DNA of 61,307 nucleotides from Oscillospiraceae bacterium. GTDB taxonomy: Bacteria; Bacillota; Clostridia; Oscillospirales; Oscillospiraceae. The position numbers were made by a program, and so were the translations under genes. The notes beneath the pieces were generated by a model. That model was not told where the DNA came from, did no database searches, and saw only the letters and a program-made list of their open reading frames with translations. Below are positions 17,318 through 26,531 of the stretch, piece after piece. The stretch lies in assembly GCA_017380435.1 (NCBI GenBank), contig JAFODZ010000053.1, positions 1 through 61,307 on the forward strand, in the 5' to 3' direction. How positions within the stretch are numbered: the first letter of the stretch is position 1; each line of letters starts with the position of its first letter.

Positions 17318-19207
17318 TTACCTCTTAAATTGCTTTTCCAGCTGCTTTTTGCTCAGCGTAATGCAAATGGGTCTGCCATGGGGGCAGTATTTCAGATCCT
17401 CACGAGCCATAACCTGCTCGATTAGCACCAGAAGCTCTTTTTCGTCGGTGTGCCAGCCGGCCTTGATGGCGGCTTTGCAGGCAACGGTGTGCAGCAGAGT
17501 ATCGCGAACAGAAGCCGGATTTTCCCGTTTGCCTGCCAGAAGATCAGATGCCAGCGATTCTATGGCGTCAGCCGCATCTGCTTCCTCCAGATCCATGGGA
17601 ATCTGCCGCAGAACCACGGTGTTTTCGCCCAGCGTATCGATCTCAAATCCCAGCTGATCCAAAAGCTTCCGGTTGGCAAGCAGCGCGCCGCAGGCGGCGG
17701 GGTCTAAGTGGCAGGGGATAGGGGTCAGCAGGGCTTGGGATGTGATGGCCTCGGGATTTTCCTTGAGCTTATCAAAGAGAATCCGCTCGTGGGCGGCGTG
17801 CTTATCGATGAGGAAAGCATCATCCCCTTGCTCTACGATCACATAACTGCGATACAATTCCCCCACATACCGCCAGGAGGCAGCCACCGGCATATCCAGC
17901 ATCTGCTGCTGGGGTTCTTCGGTGGCAACAGGCTCCGGCTGAGGAGCGGTGAAAACAGGGGGCAGGGTGACCGGCTCGTGAAGAACAGCCGGTGCGCTTT
18001 GCTCCACAGCGGCATAGGTAGCCGCGGCAGCAGCCAGGCTGGGTTTGGGAGCGTTCTGGATTGCTCCTGTGAAGGCCTGATACTCAGCAGAGGTCATAGT
18101 TCTGAAAAAGCTCTGCTGATTGCTGCTTTGCTTATGGGCAGGCGGAGCGGGGGGCGCCGAATGGGCAGGCGCAGAAGATAGCGGCTGCACAGGCGATTTA
18201 AATTGCACCTCAGGACGGTCCGGGGTCTTATTCAAAGCACCCAAAACACCATAGTGGATGCAGTCGAAAACAGCTTTTTCGTTCAAAAACTTTACTTCAG
18301 TTTTTGCCGGATGGACATTCACATCCACGGCGGTGGCAGGCAGCTGCAGCTGCAGAACGCAGGCGGGGAATTTTCCCACCATAATTCGGTTGCGGTAAGC
18401 TTCCTCCAATGCAGCCATCATCAGTCGGGATTTAACCGGACGGCCGTTGACAAAGAAGGTCTGCATATTTCGGCTGGGCCGGGCGTCAGTGGGGCGGGAT
18501 ACAAAACCGGTCAAGCTGTAGCCTTCCCAATGGCTCTCTACTTGTGCCATTTTTCCGCTTTCCTTGCCATAAATGGAGTAAACAGCATCCAAAAGTTTTC
18601 CCGTACCGGGGGTGGAGAGGACTTCTTTGCCGTCCCGCAAAAAGCGGAAAGCAACCTGTGGATGGGCGATGGCCTGCAGCTGCACCGCAGCGGCAACACG
18701 GCTGCCCTCTACCACATCGGATTTCATAAATTTCATTCTGGCGGGGGTATTGTAGAAAAGATCCCGCACAATAATGGTGGTGCCCTCCGGACATCCTGCC
18801 TCCGATTCTTCTGTGACTGTACCGGCTTCCAGGCAGATACTGGTACCGGACAGCGCGCCGGTGGGTTTTGTCAGTAGATCAATGCGGCTGACGGATGCGA
18901 TAGCGGCCAATGCCTCGCCCCGGAAACCCATTGTAAAAATGGCGGCAAGATCCTCGGCGGTGCGCAGCTTGGAGGTGGCGTGGCGCAAGAAAGCATTTTT
19001 TGCATCTTCCGGCAGCATACCGCAGCCGTTGTCCGTCACTCGCAGGAAGGTCATTCCCCCGTCGCGGATCTCTGCAGTCACAGCGGTTGCACCGGCATCC
19101 ACGGCGTTTTCCAGCAGTTCTTTCATAACGCTGGCAGGCCGCTCCACAACCTCACCGGCAGCGATCAGGTTGGCAACATGGGGGGATAGCTGAATGATTT
19201 TTGCCAT
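17318..19207 (-). CDS. mutL: DNA mismatch repair protein MutL
   Basis: 629 residues. N-terminal GHL ATPase: LIAAGEVVERPASVMKELLE, DNGCGM and GFRGEAL are all present. A Pro/Ala-rich linker (about 345-420) leads to the C-terminal domain. The nuclease motif reads DKHAAHERILFD, with ACKAAIKAGW and YCPHGRPICI, so MutL is probably an endonuclease that nicks the new strand, as in other bacteria without MutH. The last acidic residue of the motif is Asp rather than Glu. It acts with MutS, encoded in the same cluster. TAAGAGG precedes the ATG. Confidence 0.95.
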   Translation of the reverse strand: MAKIIQLSPHVANLIAAGEVVERPASVMKELLENAVDAGATAVTAEIRDGGMTFLRVTDNGCGMLPEDAKNAFLRHATSKLRTAEDLAAIFTMGFRGEALAAIASVSRIDLLTKPTGALSGTSICLEAGTVTEESEAGCPEGTTIIVRDLFYNTPARMKFMKSDVVEGSRVAAAVQLQAIAHPQVAFRFLRDGKEVLSTPGTGKLLDAVYSIYGKESGKMAQVESHWEGYSLTGFVSRPTDARPSRNMQTFFVNGRPVKSRLMMAALEEAYRNRIMVGKFPACVLQLQLPATAVDVNVHPAKTEVKFLNEKAVFDCIHYGVLGALNKTPDRPEVQFKSPVQPLSSAPAHSAPPAPPAHKQSSNQQSFFRTMTSAEYQAFTGAIQNAPKPSLAAAAATYAAVEQSAPAVLHEPVTLPPVFTAPQPEPVATEEPQQQMLDMPVAASWRYVGELYRSYVIVEQGDDAFLIDKHAAHERILFDKLKENPEAITSQALLTPIPCHLDPAACGALLANRKLLDQLGFEIDTLGENTVVLRQIPMDLEEADAADAIESLASDLLAGKRENPASVRDTLLHTVACKAAIKAGWHTDEKELLVLIEQVMAREDLKYCPHGRPICITLSKKQLEKQFKR

Positions 19208-19212
19208 AGAAA

Positions 19213-19980
19213 TTACCTCTTACCGTACATCCATTTTAAAACATTTTGAATTTGCGCGTCCCAGTATTCCCAGTTGTGTCCGGCGGCGGCTTCGGTGTAT
19301 GTGAAATCGTAGCCGTTTTCGGTGAACTTTTGCCGCAAGGGTTGGGCATTATCGTAAAGGAAATCCTGAGTTCCGGTGGCCATGTAGATCCGGGGCTTGT
19401 GGGGGTTGTCCTTTTCCCGGTCGGCCAGGAACAGGAGGGAATCCTCGTCGGGAGTCTCAAGCTGACCAAACAGATTGATCATCAGCGAAGGATCGCCCGC
19501 ATGACGCATAGTATCCATATCGCAAAGCGGGGAGAGGGCTGCGCAGGCGCAGAATTTATCATTTTCCCGCAAAGCGATTTTCATAGCGCCGTAGCCACCC
19601 ATGGAAAGACCGGCAACGCAGTTGTCCTCCCGCTTGGAGGAAACCCGGAAGAATTCCGAAATACGCTGGGGCAGCTCCTTGGCGATAAAGGTGTAGTACT
19701 TTTCACCGTGGGCCATATCGCAGTAAAAGCTTCTGGCTGCAAAGGGCATAACAACACAAATGCCGTATTGGGCGGCGTAGCGCTCAATGGAAGTGCGCCG
19801 CATCCAAATTGTTTGGTCGTCGGACAGACCGTGGAGCAGATACAGGCACTTGTATTTTTTCTGTTTTGCAGAGCTTGCAATGCCAATTTCCCCTTGGGCA
19901 GAGCTTTGGGGAAGGATGACCATAACCTCCGTCTGCATGCCTAAAGCTTCGCTGAAGAAATTTAAAGTAACCAGTGCCAT
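19213..19980 (-). CDS. Alpha/beta hydrolase, esterase D/FrmB-like
   Basis: 255 residues. The nucleophile elbow GLSMGGYGAM is near residue 130 and the likely catalytic His is in AAAGHNWEYW close to the end. LYLLHGLSDDQTIWMRRTSI near residue 50 is typical of the esterase/tributyrin-esterase and S-formylglutathione hydrolase group. No signal peptide, so it is cytoplasmic. Substrates of such enzymes include acetyl esters of sugars, S-formylglutathione and small acyl esters; none can be picked here. It sits between the CPBP protease and mutL, with AAAAAGGAGCG before the ATG. Function in this mismatch-repair cluster is probably incidental. Confidence 0.82.
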   Translation of the reverse strand: MALVTLNFFSEALGMQTEVMVILPQSSAQGEIGIASSAKQKKYKCLYLLHGLSDDQTIWMRRTSIERYAAQYGICVVMPFAARSFYCDMAHGEKYYTFIAKELPQRISEFFRVSSKREDNCVAGLSMGGYGAMKIALRENDKFCACAALSPLCDMDTMRHAGDPSLMINLFGQLETPDEDSLLFLADREKDNPHKPRIYMATGTQDFLYDNAQPLRQKFTENGYDFTYTEAAAGHNWEYWDAQIQNVLKWMYGKR

Positions 19981-19995
19981 ATAAATCGCTCCTTT

Positions 19996-20670
19996 TTATA
20001 ATAGAATCAGTACGCCGATCAAATTGATGATGGTGTGCATCGCGATAGGCGCGAATATCGTGCCGGATGCCCGGTATGCCCAGGCAAGACAAAGGCCGGC
20101 GGGCAGATATTGCACAAATGCCAGGCAAAAAGAAATAAAATCGTAAGAGCCTATATATCCGAGGATATGTACGGCAGAAAAGGCAGCTGCGGACAAAAGC
20201 CAGCCTATGATGGGCTTTTTGTGCCGGACGGCTTCAAAGAGCAGTCCCCGGAAGAGAAGCTCCTCTGCTGTGGGCACAAGTACCACAGTGCCGGCGGCGA
20301 TCCAAATGCCACCGTCTCGGGCAAGGTTGATGATGCGTTGGTCGTTGAGATTGATGTATTCCGGCCGTATCAGGAAGATCCCATATCTCACGATCAAATT
20401 GGCGGTATAGTAGAAAACCAGTCCAAGAACAGTGAACTGAAGGATTTTTCCCGGTTTGGACAGTGCAAGTTTTCCGTCTTGCAGCAGAAAACGGTGGAAT
20501 ATGCCAACAGAAAACAGGAAATTGGAAAGAAACAGACCAAACTGGCAGCACCACAGGGGGATGGAAAAAGTATCGCTTGCCAGAGAAACCACAGAAGGGA
20601 AAAGGAAGTAGGAAAGGGTGTAGTAAATGCACCCGAACATCATTTCCGATTTGCGCATGGTAGTAGGCAT
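19996..20670 (-). CDS. CPBP family intramembrane metalloprotease
   Basis: 224 residues with about six hydrophobic helices. The family motif EELLFRGLLFEAV holds the Glu-Glu-x-x-x-Arg set, FSAVHI holds the His, and HTIINLIG the second His, which together would bind a zinc ion in the membrane. CPBP proteins (CAAX proteases and bacteriocin-processing relatives) cleave peptides or act in bacteriocin immunity. It lies right after mutS (TAACTGCCGTATG), and a Shine-Dalgarno TTGGAG overlaps the mutS stop. The substrate is unknown. A second start at 20658 is possible. Confidence 0.82.
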   Translation of the reverse strand: MPTTMRKSEMMFGCIYYTLSYFLFPSVVSLASDTFSIPLWCCQFGLFLSNFLFSVGIFHRFLLQDGKLALSKPGKILQFTVLGLVFYYTANLIVRYGIFLIRPEYINLNDQRIINLARDGGIWIAAGTVVLVPTAEELLFRGLLFEAVRHKKPIIGWLLSAAAFSAVHILGYIGSYDFISFCLAFVQYLPAGLCLAWAYRASGTIFAPIAMHTIINLIGVLILL

Positions 20671-20677
20671 ACGGCAG

Positions 20678-23284
20678 TTACTCCAACAGCTTTTTCAGTT
20701 TGTAAAGCTCGTTCATCGCTTCGATGGGCGTCAGTGTTTCTACCTGGATGGCCCGCAGCGCATCGGCAATTTGCTGGTGGCTCAGATCCATCATACTGAT
20801 CTGATCTTCCGGCTGTGCATTTGTCCGAAGGACCACCGGCTGGGGATTGCCCTCCTCCAGTTCCCGGAGGATCTGTCTTGCCCGGGTGATGACGCCGGCG
20901 GGCAGACCTGCCAAATTGGCAACATCAATACCGTAGCTGTCGTCGGTGGCACCGGGAATGATCTTGCGCAGGAAGATCATCTTGTCGCCCCGTTTCTTGA
21001 CGGCGATGTTGTAATTTTTCACATTGGGCAGTTCGTGCTCAATGGCGCTCAGTTCGTGATAATGGGTGGCAAACAGGGTCTTTGCGCCCAGATGCCGGGG
21101 GCTGGCGGCGTATTCCAAAACGGCCCGGGCAATGGCCATACCGTCGTAGGTGGATGTACCTCTGCCGATCTCATCGAGAATCAGCAGACTTTTCGCGGTG
21201 GCATATTTCAAAATAGATGCCACTTCCGTCATCTCCACCATAAAGGTGGATTGTCCGGATGCTAAGTCGTCGCTGGCACCGATGCGGGTAAATACCCGAT
21301 CTACAATTCCCAGCCGGGCAGAACGGGCAGGTACAAAACTGCCCATCTGGGCCATAATGACGATCAGCGCCACTTGCCGCATATATGTGGATTTACCTGC
21401 CATATTCGGGCCGGTAATGATGGATACCTGGTTGCCGTCTGTGCCCAAAGCGGTGTCGTTGGGGACGAACAGAGAATCCCGCAAAACCCGCTCCACCACG
21501 GGATGACGGCCATCAGTGATGGAAAGTTCGCCGCCTAATACGATCTCCGGCTTGCAATAGCTGTGTTTGACAGCAACGGTGGTCAAAGAACAAATGGCAT
21601 CGGCGGTGGCCACCGCGGTGGCAGAGGTCTGCACCCGGGCAGCCTGCAGAGCAAGGTGATCCCGCAGCTGGCAGAACAGCTGATATTCCAGCGCAGTCAG
21701 CCGATCCTTTGCGCCCAGGACCTGATCTTCCAGCTCCTTGAGCTCCGGGGTGATGTAGCGCTCGCAGTTTGTCAGCGTTTGCTTGCGGATATAGTGCATC
21801 GGCACTTGATCCACAAAGGACTTGGAAACTTCAATATAGTAACCGAATACCCGGTTGTAGCTGACTTTCAGTGTGCGGATGCCGGTTTTTTCTTTTTCGG
21901 CCGTTTCTATGGCCAAAATCGTACCGGTTCCGCCGTTCATAATGTCCCGCAGACGGTCGGCTTCCGCATCGGCGCCGGGACGGATGAGACCGCCTTCCCG
22001 GATGGTGATGGGCGGCTCATCGACAATCATCCGGTCGATGAGCTTGGCGCAGTCAGTCAGCGGATCAATGGTTTGTCCCATTTTCTTCAAAAGGGGACTG
22101 GAGCAGTTTTCCAAAAAAGCCTTGATCCCGGGCAGTGCTTTCAGACCCTGGGCAAGACTGAGCATATCCCGGCCATTCACGCTGCCGGTGACAATGCGGG
22201 TCATCACCCGCTCCAGATCGGTCACATCCCGCAGCATTTCTTCCAGTTCACCCCGCTGCATCGTCGCGTTGACCAGTTCTTCCACGGCATTCTGCCGATT
22301 GGTGATCTGGACAGGATCCATCAGTGGCTGCTCCAGCCAGGTGCGCAGCATTCTGCCGCCCATAGCGGTGCGGGTGTGATCCAGCACCCAAAGCAAGGAG
22401 CCCTTCTTTTCCTTGGAGCGCATGGTCTCCGTCAGTTCCAAATTCCGGCGGGCATCCATATCCAGCTCCATAAAACGGCCGGTGGTGTAGTATTGCAGCT
22501 GGCGGATGTGCTTCAGGTCATTTTTTTGCAGGGTCAGCAATAGATCCAGCAGAGTGCCGCTGGCCAGAATGGCGCAGGGCAGGCCGGTCAAACCAAGCTG
22601 GGCCAAAGGCTGCCCAAAATGATTTTGCAGCAGCTCTTCGCTGGCGGTCAGATCGAATTGACCATCTACAGCTTCGTCAATGCAGCAGTTCAAGCGATTT
22701 TTCAGCGCATCTTCCAAAATAGGATCGGTGCAGTTTTCGCCGCCACGCAGAACTTCGGTAGGGGCAAAGCGGCCCAGCTCGGAGGCAGCCGACGGAGCAT
22801 CGGCGCAGACAGTTGCAAAAAATGCGCCGGTGGAAAGATCGCAGAAGGCAAGACCGTATTGACCGCCCATTCCGTACAGGCAGCCGATATAGTTGTTTTT
22901 CCGCTCCTCCAGCATACAGCTTTCCGTAACGGTGCCGGGGGTGACGATCCGGGTAATATCCCGCTCCACAATGCCCTTAGCCTGAGCGGGATCTTCCATC
23001 TGCTCGCAAATGGCCACCTTGTAGCCCTTTGCCACCAGACGGGCGATATAGGCATCAACGGAGTGGTACGGCACGCCGCACATAGGCGTCTGCTCTTCTT
23101 TGGGTTTGTTCCGGTCCCGGGTGGTCAGCGTCAGATCCAGCTCCCGGGCGGCGACGCGGGCGTCATCATCAAACATCTCATAAAAGTCGCCCAAACGGAA
23201 AAACAGGATGCAGTCCTGGTTGCGCTCTTTAATTTCGAAATACTGACGCCGCATAGGGGTCATTTCGGAAGGCTTGGAAGCCAT
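20678..23284 (-). CDS. mutS: DNA mismatch repair protein MutS
   Basis: 868 residues. The mismatch-reading FxE is in FRLGDFYEMF near residue 35, the Walker A is GPNMAGKSTYMRQ, and LLILDEIGRGTSTYDG holds the Walker B. MutS binds mispaired bases and recruits MutL. The C-terminal clamp and an MTDLSHQQ-like tail follow, and length matches MutS1. It starts 4 bases after the miaB stop, so miaB and mutS are co-transcribed. AAAAGGAATG precedes the ATG. Nothing unusual was seen in the motifs. Confidence 0.96.
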   Translation of the reverse strand: MASKPSEMTPMRRQYFEIKERNQDCILFFRLGDFYEMFDDDARVAARELDLTLTTRDRNKPKEEQTPMCGVPYHSVDAYIARLVAKGYKVAICEQMEDPAQAKGIVERDITRIVTPGTVTESCMLEERKNNYIGCLYGMGGQYGLAFCDLSTGAFFATVCADAPSAASELGRFAPTEVLRGGENCTDPILEDALKNRLNCCIDEAVDGQFDLTASEELLQNHFGQPLAQLGLTGLPCAILASGTLLDLLLTLQKNDLKHIRQLQYYTTGRFMELDMDARRNLELTETMRSKEKKGSLLWVLDHTRTAMGGRMLRTWLEQPLMDPVQITNRQNAVEELVNATMQRGELEEMLRDVTDLERVMTRIVTGSVNGRDMLSLAQGLKALPGIKAFLENCSSPLLKKMGQTIDPLTDCAKLIDRMIVDEPPITIREGGLIRPGADAEADRLRDIMNGGTGTILAIETAEKEKTGIRTLKVSYNRVFGYYIEVSKSFVDQVPMHYIRKQTLTNCERYITPELKELEDQVLGAKDRLTALEYQLFCQLRDHLALQAARVQTSATAVATADAICSLTTVAVKHSYCKPEIVLGGELSITDGRHPVVERVLRDSLFVPNDTALGTDGNQVSIITGPNMAGKSTYMRQVALIVIMAQMGSFVPARSARLGIVDRVFTRIGASDDLASGQSTFMVEMTEVASILKYATAKSLLILDEIGRGTSTYDGMAIARAVLEYAASPRHLGAKTLFATHYHELSAIEHELPNVKNYNIAVKKRGDKMIFLRKIIPGATDDSYGIDVANLAGLPAGVITRARQILRELEEGNPQPVVLRTNAQPEDQISMMDLSHQQIADALRAIQVETLTPIEAMNELYKLKKLLE

Positions 23285-23288
23285 AGAA

Positions 23289-24701
23289 TCATTCCTTTTC
23301 TGTCAGATTGCCGCTTAAGCTCCAGGTGGTGGAGCCGGTGATAAGAATATTTTGGAAGGAGCCGATCAAGGCAGGATCTCCGGCAAAGCGAACCAGCCGA
23401 CCGCCTTCTGTCCGGGCGGTGAGAAGCTCCTTGTCAGTGCCGTCCACCAGGCAACGGAAGACCTTTCCGATATAACTGCTGTGGATCTCCTCGGAAATGG
23501 TGTTTTGCACATTGCACAGCCGGTCGAACCGGCGGTTTTTTTCTTCCTTGGGAGTCAGATCCTCCATTTTTGCGGCAGGTGTGCCGGGACGGGGGGAGAA
23601 GATAAAGGTAAACAGAGAATCGTAACGCACCTGCTGAATCAGGCTGATGGTTTCTTCAAATTCCTCCGCCGTCTCACCGGGGAAACCGACAATCACATCG
23701 GAGGTCAGCACCAGCTCGGGCATAACGGATTTTGCGTAGAGCACCTTCTGCAAATAAGTTTCCCGGTCGTAATGGCGGTTCATAGCCTTCAAGACCCGGC
23801 TGGAACCGGACTGGAAGGGGAGGTGCAGCTGCTTGGCGATTTTCGGGGAGGATGCCATGGTGTCAAAAAGTTTTTCGGAGGCATCCCGGGGATGGCTGGT
23901 CATAAACCGAATTAAAAATTCGCCGGGGATTTCCGCAATTTTCAAAAGCAAATCGGAAAAATCGATGTTTTCTTCCAGATCCTTGCCGTAGGAATTGACA
24001 TTCTGTCCTAAAAGGGTGATCTCTTTTGTGCCGTTTGCAATCAGGTCCCGGCATTCAGAAAGAATGTCCTCACTTTTGCGGCTGCGTTCTCTGCCCCGTA
24101 CATAGGGGACAATGCAGTAGGTGCAGAAATTGTTGCAGCCGTACATAATGGATACCCAGGCTTTCAAAGTATGCTCCCGGTGCTGGGGCAGACCTTCGGC
24201 AATGGAGCCGGGTTCGTCCTCAATGAAATAGACCCGTTTTCCTGTGGTCAGAACCCGGTAGAGAATCTCACCGAACTGCCATAAATGGTGGGTAGAGAAA
24301 ACGCCATCCACATGGGGATAGCTCTTTTTCAGCCGGTCGGTAACAACACTTTGTCCGGCCATACAGCCGCACAGAAAAATCTTCTGACCGGGATGGCGGC
24401 GCTTGGTGTGGGTCAGAGCGCCCAAATTGCCCCAAACCCGTTGCTCGGCGTGTTCCCGAATGGCGCAGGTGTTCATAACGACCACATCTGCACCCTCAGC
24501 AGAATCGGTCATATTGTAGCCGCTTTGGAGCAAAATTCCCCGAATCTTTTCGGAGTCGGCTTCATTTTGCTGGCAGCCGTAGGTTTCCACATAGGCGGTG
24601 GGGGTAATGCCCCGGCTGTGCCAAAGGGCAGAAATTTTATCCGGATAGGCCAGCTGTTGCTCCAGCTCGGCCTGGGAAATCGTTCTTGTTCCTGTGTTCA
24701 T
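23289..24701 (-). CDS. miaB: tRNA-2-methylthio-N6-dimethylallyladenosine synthase
   Basis: 470 residues of a radical SAM methylthiotransferase. The auxiliary cluster cysteines are in ETYGCQQNEADS, MNTCAIREHA and FLCGCMAGQ. The SAM cluster CxxxCxxC is YGCNNFCTYCIVPYVRGRER. A TRAM-like domain closes the protein. MiaB converts i6A37 to ms2i6A37, using the product of MiaA. The frame extends to 24719, but GAGGAG 7 bases before ATG 24701 sets the start (MNTGTRTISQ). First gene of the minus-strand group miaB-mutS-CPBP-esterase-mutL-miaA-hfq. Confidence 0.95.
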   Translation of the reverse strand: MNTGTRTISQAELEQQLAYPDKISALWHSRGITPTAYVETYGCQQNEADSEKIRGILLQSGYNMTDSAEGADVVVMNTCAIREHAEQRVWGNLGALTHTKRRHPGQKIFLCGCMAGQSVVTDRLKKSYPHVDGVFSTHHLWQFGEILYRVLTTGKRVYFIEDEPGSIAEGLPQHREHTLKAWVSIMYGCNNFCTYCIVPYVRGRERSRKSEDILSECRDLIANGTKEITLLGQNVNSYGKDLEENIDFSDLLLKIAEIPGEFLIRFMTSHPRDASEKLFDTMASSPKIAKQLHLPFQSGSSRVLKAMNRHYDRETYLQKVLYAKSVMPELVLTSDVIVGFPGETAEEFEETISLIQQVRYDSLFTFIFSPRPGTPAAKMEDLTPKEEKNRRFDRLCNVQNTISEEIHSSYIGKVFRCLVDGTDKELLTARTEGGRLVRFAGDPALIGSFQNILITGSTTWSLSGNLTEKE

Positions 24702-24735
24702 ACAAACACTCCTCAACATACTTCTTCAATTTATT

Positions 24736-24764
24736 ATCTTACCATTTTTTCGACTCTTTTGCAA
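24736..24764 (-). promoter_or_regulatory. Sigma-A promoter for miaB-mutS operon
   Basis: Minus-strand TTGCAA (24759-24764) and TAAGAT (24736-24741) with a 17-bp spacer, about 35 bases upstream of miaB. Confidence 0.6.
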
Positions 24765-24804
24765 GGGTTAAAGAACTGGAATTGTTAACAATTTAAGATG
24801 TATG

Positions 24805-24833
24805 TTGCAATTTTTGGTAAGCCGTGGTAAACT
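24805..24833 (+). promoter_or_regulatory. Sigma-A promoter for the foldase gene
   Basis: TTGCAA (24805-24810) and TAAACT (24828-24833), 17-bp spacer, 42 bases upstream of ATG 24876. It is divergent from the miaB promoter. Confidence 0.6.
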
Positions 24834-24875
24834 AACCCTACGATACGCGTGCTCCGGCACGGAAAGAGGTAATTT

Positions 24876-26195
24876 ATGGAAAATGAAATGGAAAACATTG
24901 AGGTAGCGGACCAGGAAACGGTCTGCCAGCCTGAAGAAACAATTTGCCCAACTGAGGAAACCGCCGAGCTTGTGCAGCCTGCGGTTGAGGAAACACCCGC
25001 CCCCAAGAAGAAAAGCACCCTTACCATCGTTGCCGTATCTGTGGCGGCTACCCTTTTGGTAGTGGCACTGGCATTGGGTCTGACCGTGGGTGTTTTGGCG
25101 GGCGCGGAGCTGATCGATCCGGAAAAGTGGTTCCAAAAGGAGCCTGAAGTCACCGAGCCTGCAGATGTGAGCAGTGCGGTGGTCGGCTCTGTGGGCGAAT
25201 ATACGCTGACAAACGGCGAGCTGCAGGTGTATTATGCAATCAATCTGCTGAATCTCCAGCGGTCGGAATACGCTTATTATCTGTACTATTATTATGGTGT
25301 TGATCTCAGCCAACCTCTGGATGAGTTGGTGTATGATGAAACCACCGGACAGACCTGGAAAGATTTGATTACAGACAATGCGCTCAGTTCCTGGCACGAG
25401 ATCACCGCCATGAATCTGAAGGCACAGGCAGAAGGCTTCCAGCTTAGCGCTGAGCAGCAGGAGTACCTGGACACTCTGGATGCCCATCTGGAAGAAATGG
25501 CAGTAAGCGCCGGCTATGACTCCGTACAAGCTATGGTGGAGGGGGATATCGGGGCCACCGCAACAGTCGAAGGCTTGAAGAGCTTTATGGCCAATGAGTA
25601 TTATTACTCCTGCTATTTTGCCTCTCTGCAGGAAAAGCACACACCGACCCAGGAGCAGCTCGATACCTATTTTGCGGAAAACGAAGCGCTGCTGGCACAA
25701 GAGGGTGTGACCAAGGAAACCTACAATGTAGATATTCGGCATATTCTCATTGAGCCCGAGGGCGGTACGCTCAGCGAGGACGGACAAACTACGGTTTATT
25801 CCGATGAGGAATGGGAGGCCTGCCGCCAGAAGGCCCAGGAAGTCCTGGATACCTGGAAGGCAGGGGAGGCCACAGAGGATAGCTTTGCAGCTTTGGCAAA
25901 GGAACATTCTGCTGACGGCAATGCCAGCCAGGGCGGCATCTATACAAATGTAGCACCTGGCGATATGGTAGAGACTTTCAATAACTGGATCTTTGATGAG
26001 AGCCGTGAATTTGGCAATACCGATCTGGTCAAGACCCAGTTTGGCTACCATGTGATGTTCTTTGTGGGAAAAACATATACTTGGAGCGGCCATTGCACCA
26101 CGAAGATGCTGCAGGATGCTATGCAGTATGAAGTCGATACAGCCAAGGAACAGTATCCCATTGAGGTTGACCGTACGCTGATCGTGTTGAGCTAA
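24876..26195 (+). CDS. Membrane-anchored PpiC-type peptidyl-prolyl isomerase (PrsA-like)
   Basis: 439 residues. A charged N-terminal tail (1-48, Glu-rich with two Cys) leads to one membrane helix (about 50-75). The outer part has a SurA/PrsA-like helical region and a parvulin domain (about 290-410). The parvulin is recognised by VDIRHILIEPEG, FAALAKEHSADGNASQGG and KTQFGYHVMFF. Such foldases help secreted proteins fold outside the membrane. PrsA itself is a lipoprotein; this one is instead a single-pass membrane protein with a cytoplasmic tail. GAGGT is placed before ATG 24876. Confidence 0.85.
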   Translation: MENEMENIEVADQETVCQPEETICPTEETAELVQPAVEETPAPKKKSTLTIVAVSVAATLLVVALALGLTVGVLAGAELIDPEKWFQKEPEVTEPADVSSAVVGSVGEYTLTNGELQVYYAINLLNLQRSEYAYYLYYYYGVDLSQPLDELVYDETTGQTWKDLITDNALSSWHEITAMNLKAQAEGFQLSAEQQEYLDTLDAHLEEMAVSAGYDSVQAMVEGDIGATATVEGLKSFMANEYYYSCYFASLQEKHTPTQEQLDTYFAENEALLAQEGVTKETYNVDIRHILIEPEGGTLSEDGQTTVYSDEEWEACRQKAQEVLDTWKAGEATEDSFAALAKEHSADGNASQGGIYTNVAPGDMVETFNNWIFDESREFGNTDLVKTQFGYHVMFFVGKTYTWSGHCTTKMLQDAMQYEVDTAKEQYPIEVDRTLIVLS

Positions 26196-26208
26196 CTAAA
26201 AATGTACG

Positions 26209-26232
26209 GCGGGCGGCAATTTTGCCGCCCGC
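26209..26232 (+). terminator. Terminator after the foldase gene
   Basis: A 10-bp GC stem (26209-26218 with 26223-26232) with loop ATTT, then TGATTTTG. Fairly short T tail. Confidence 0.75.
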
Positions 26233-26253
26233 TGATTTTGTAGAGAGATTATA

Positions 26254-26352
26254 GTAACTCGCTTTGAGATTCGTTTAATCGAGGTTCGCCTCCGTCAAGC
26301 CGTCGGCGGCGGTGCTCGTCCGTACCGCATTTAATTCTTCGAATCTCCAGCA
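26254..26352. repeat. 99-bp repeat, copy 1, next to tRNA-Lys
   Basis: First of two 99-bp copies that differ at only three positions from 26391-26489. It starts with GTAACTCGCTTTGAGATTCG and ends with TTCGAATCTCCAGCA. Both ends resemble the T-arm and acceptor 3' end of the nearby tRNA-Lys gene, one in each orientation, so the unit has imperfect terminal inverted repeats. The middle is GC-rich (GCCGTCGGCGGCGG). No protein is encoded. Confidence 0.8.
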
Positions 26353-26390
26353 GGAAAAATAGAGGATACCAAATGGTATGTATTTATATG

Positions 26391-26489
26391 GTGACTCGCT
26401 TTGAGATTCGTTTAATCGAGGTTCGCCTCCGTCAAGCCGTCGGCGGCGGTGCTCATCCGCACCGCATTTAATTCTTCGAATCTCCAGCA
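26391..26489. repeat. 99-bp repeat, copy 2, next to tRNA-Lys
   Basis: Second copy of the 26254-26352 unit, 38 bp after it. It starts with GTGACTCGCTTTGAGATTCG, closer to the true tRNA-Lys 3' end (GTGACTCGC) than copy 1. It runs up to the tRNA terminator. See the finding on this pair. Confidence 0.8.
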
Positions 26490-26531
26490 ACCAAAAAAGC
26501 AGACACCCTTATAGGTGTCTGCTTTTTTGGT
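26490..26531 (-). terminator. Terminator after tRNA-Lys
   Basis: An 18-bp perfect stem (26490-26507 with 26514-26531) with loop CTTATA. Minus-strand transcription ends in a T-rich run (AGCAGACACC stem then GCTTTTTTGG). The stem start overlaps the CCA end of the tRNA. Confidence 0.85.

Noticed and set aside
26254..26489. The two 99-bp units as degenerate tRNA genes
   Set aside because: They hold only T-arm and acceptor-like ends; no anticodon arm or D arm can be folded.
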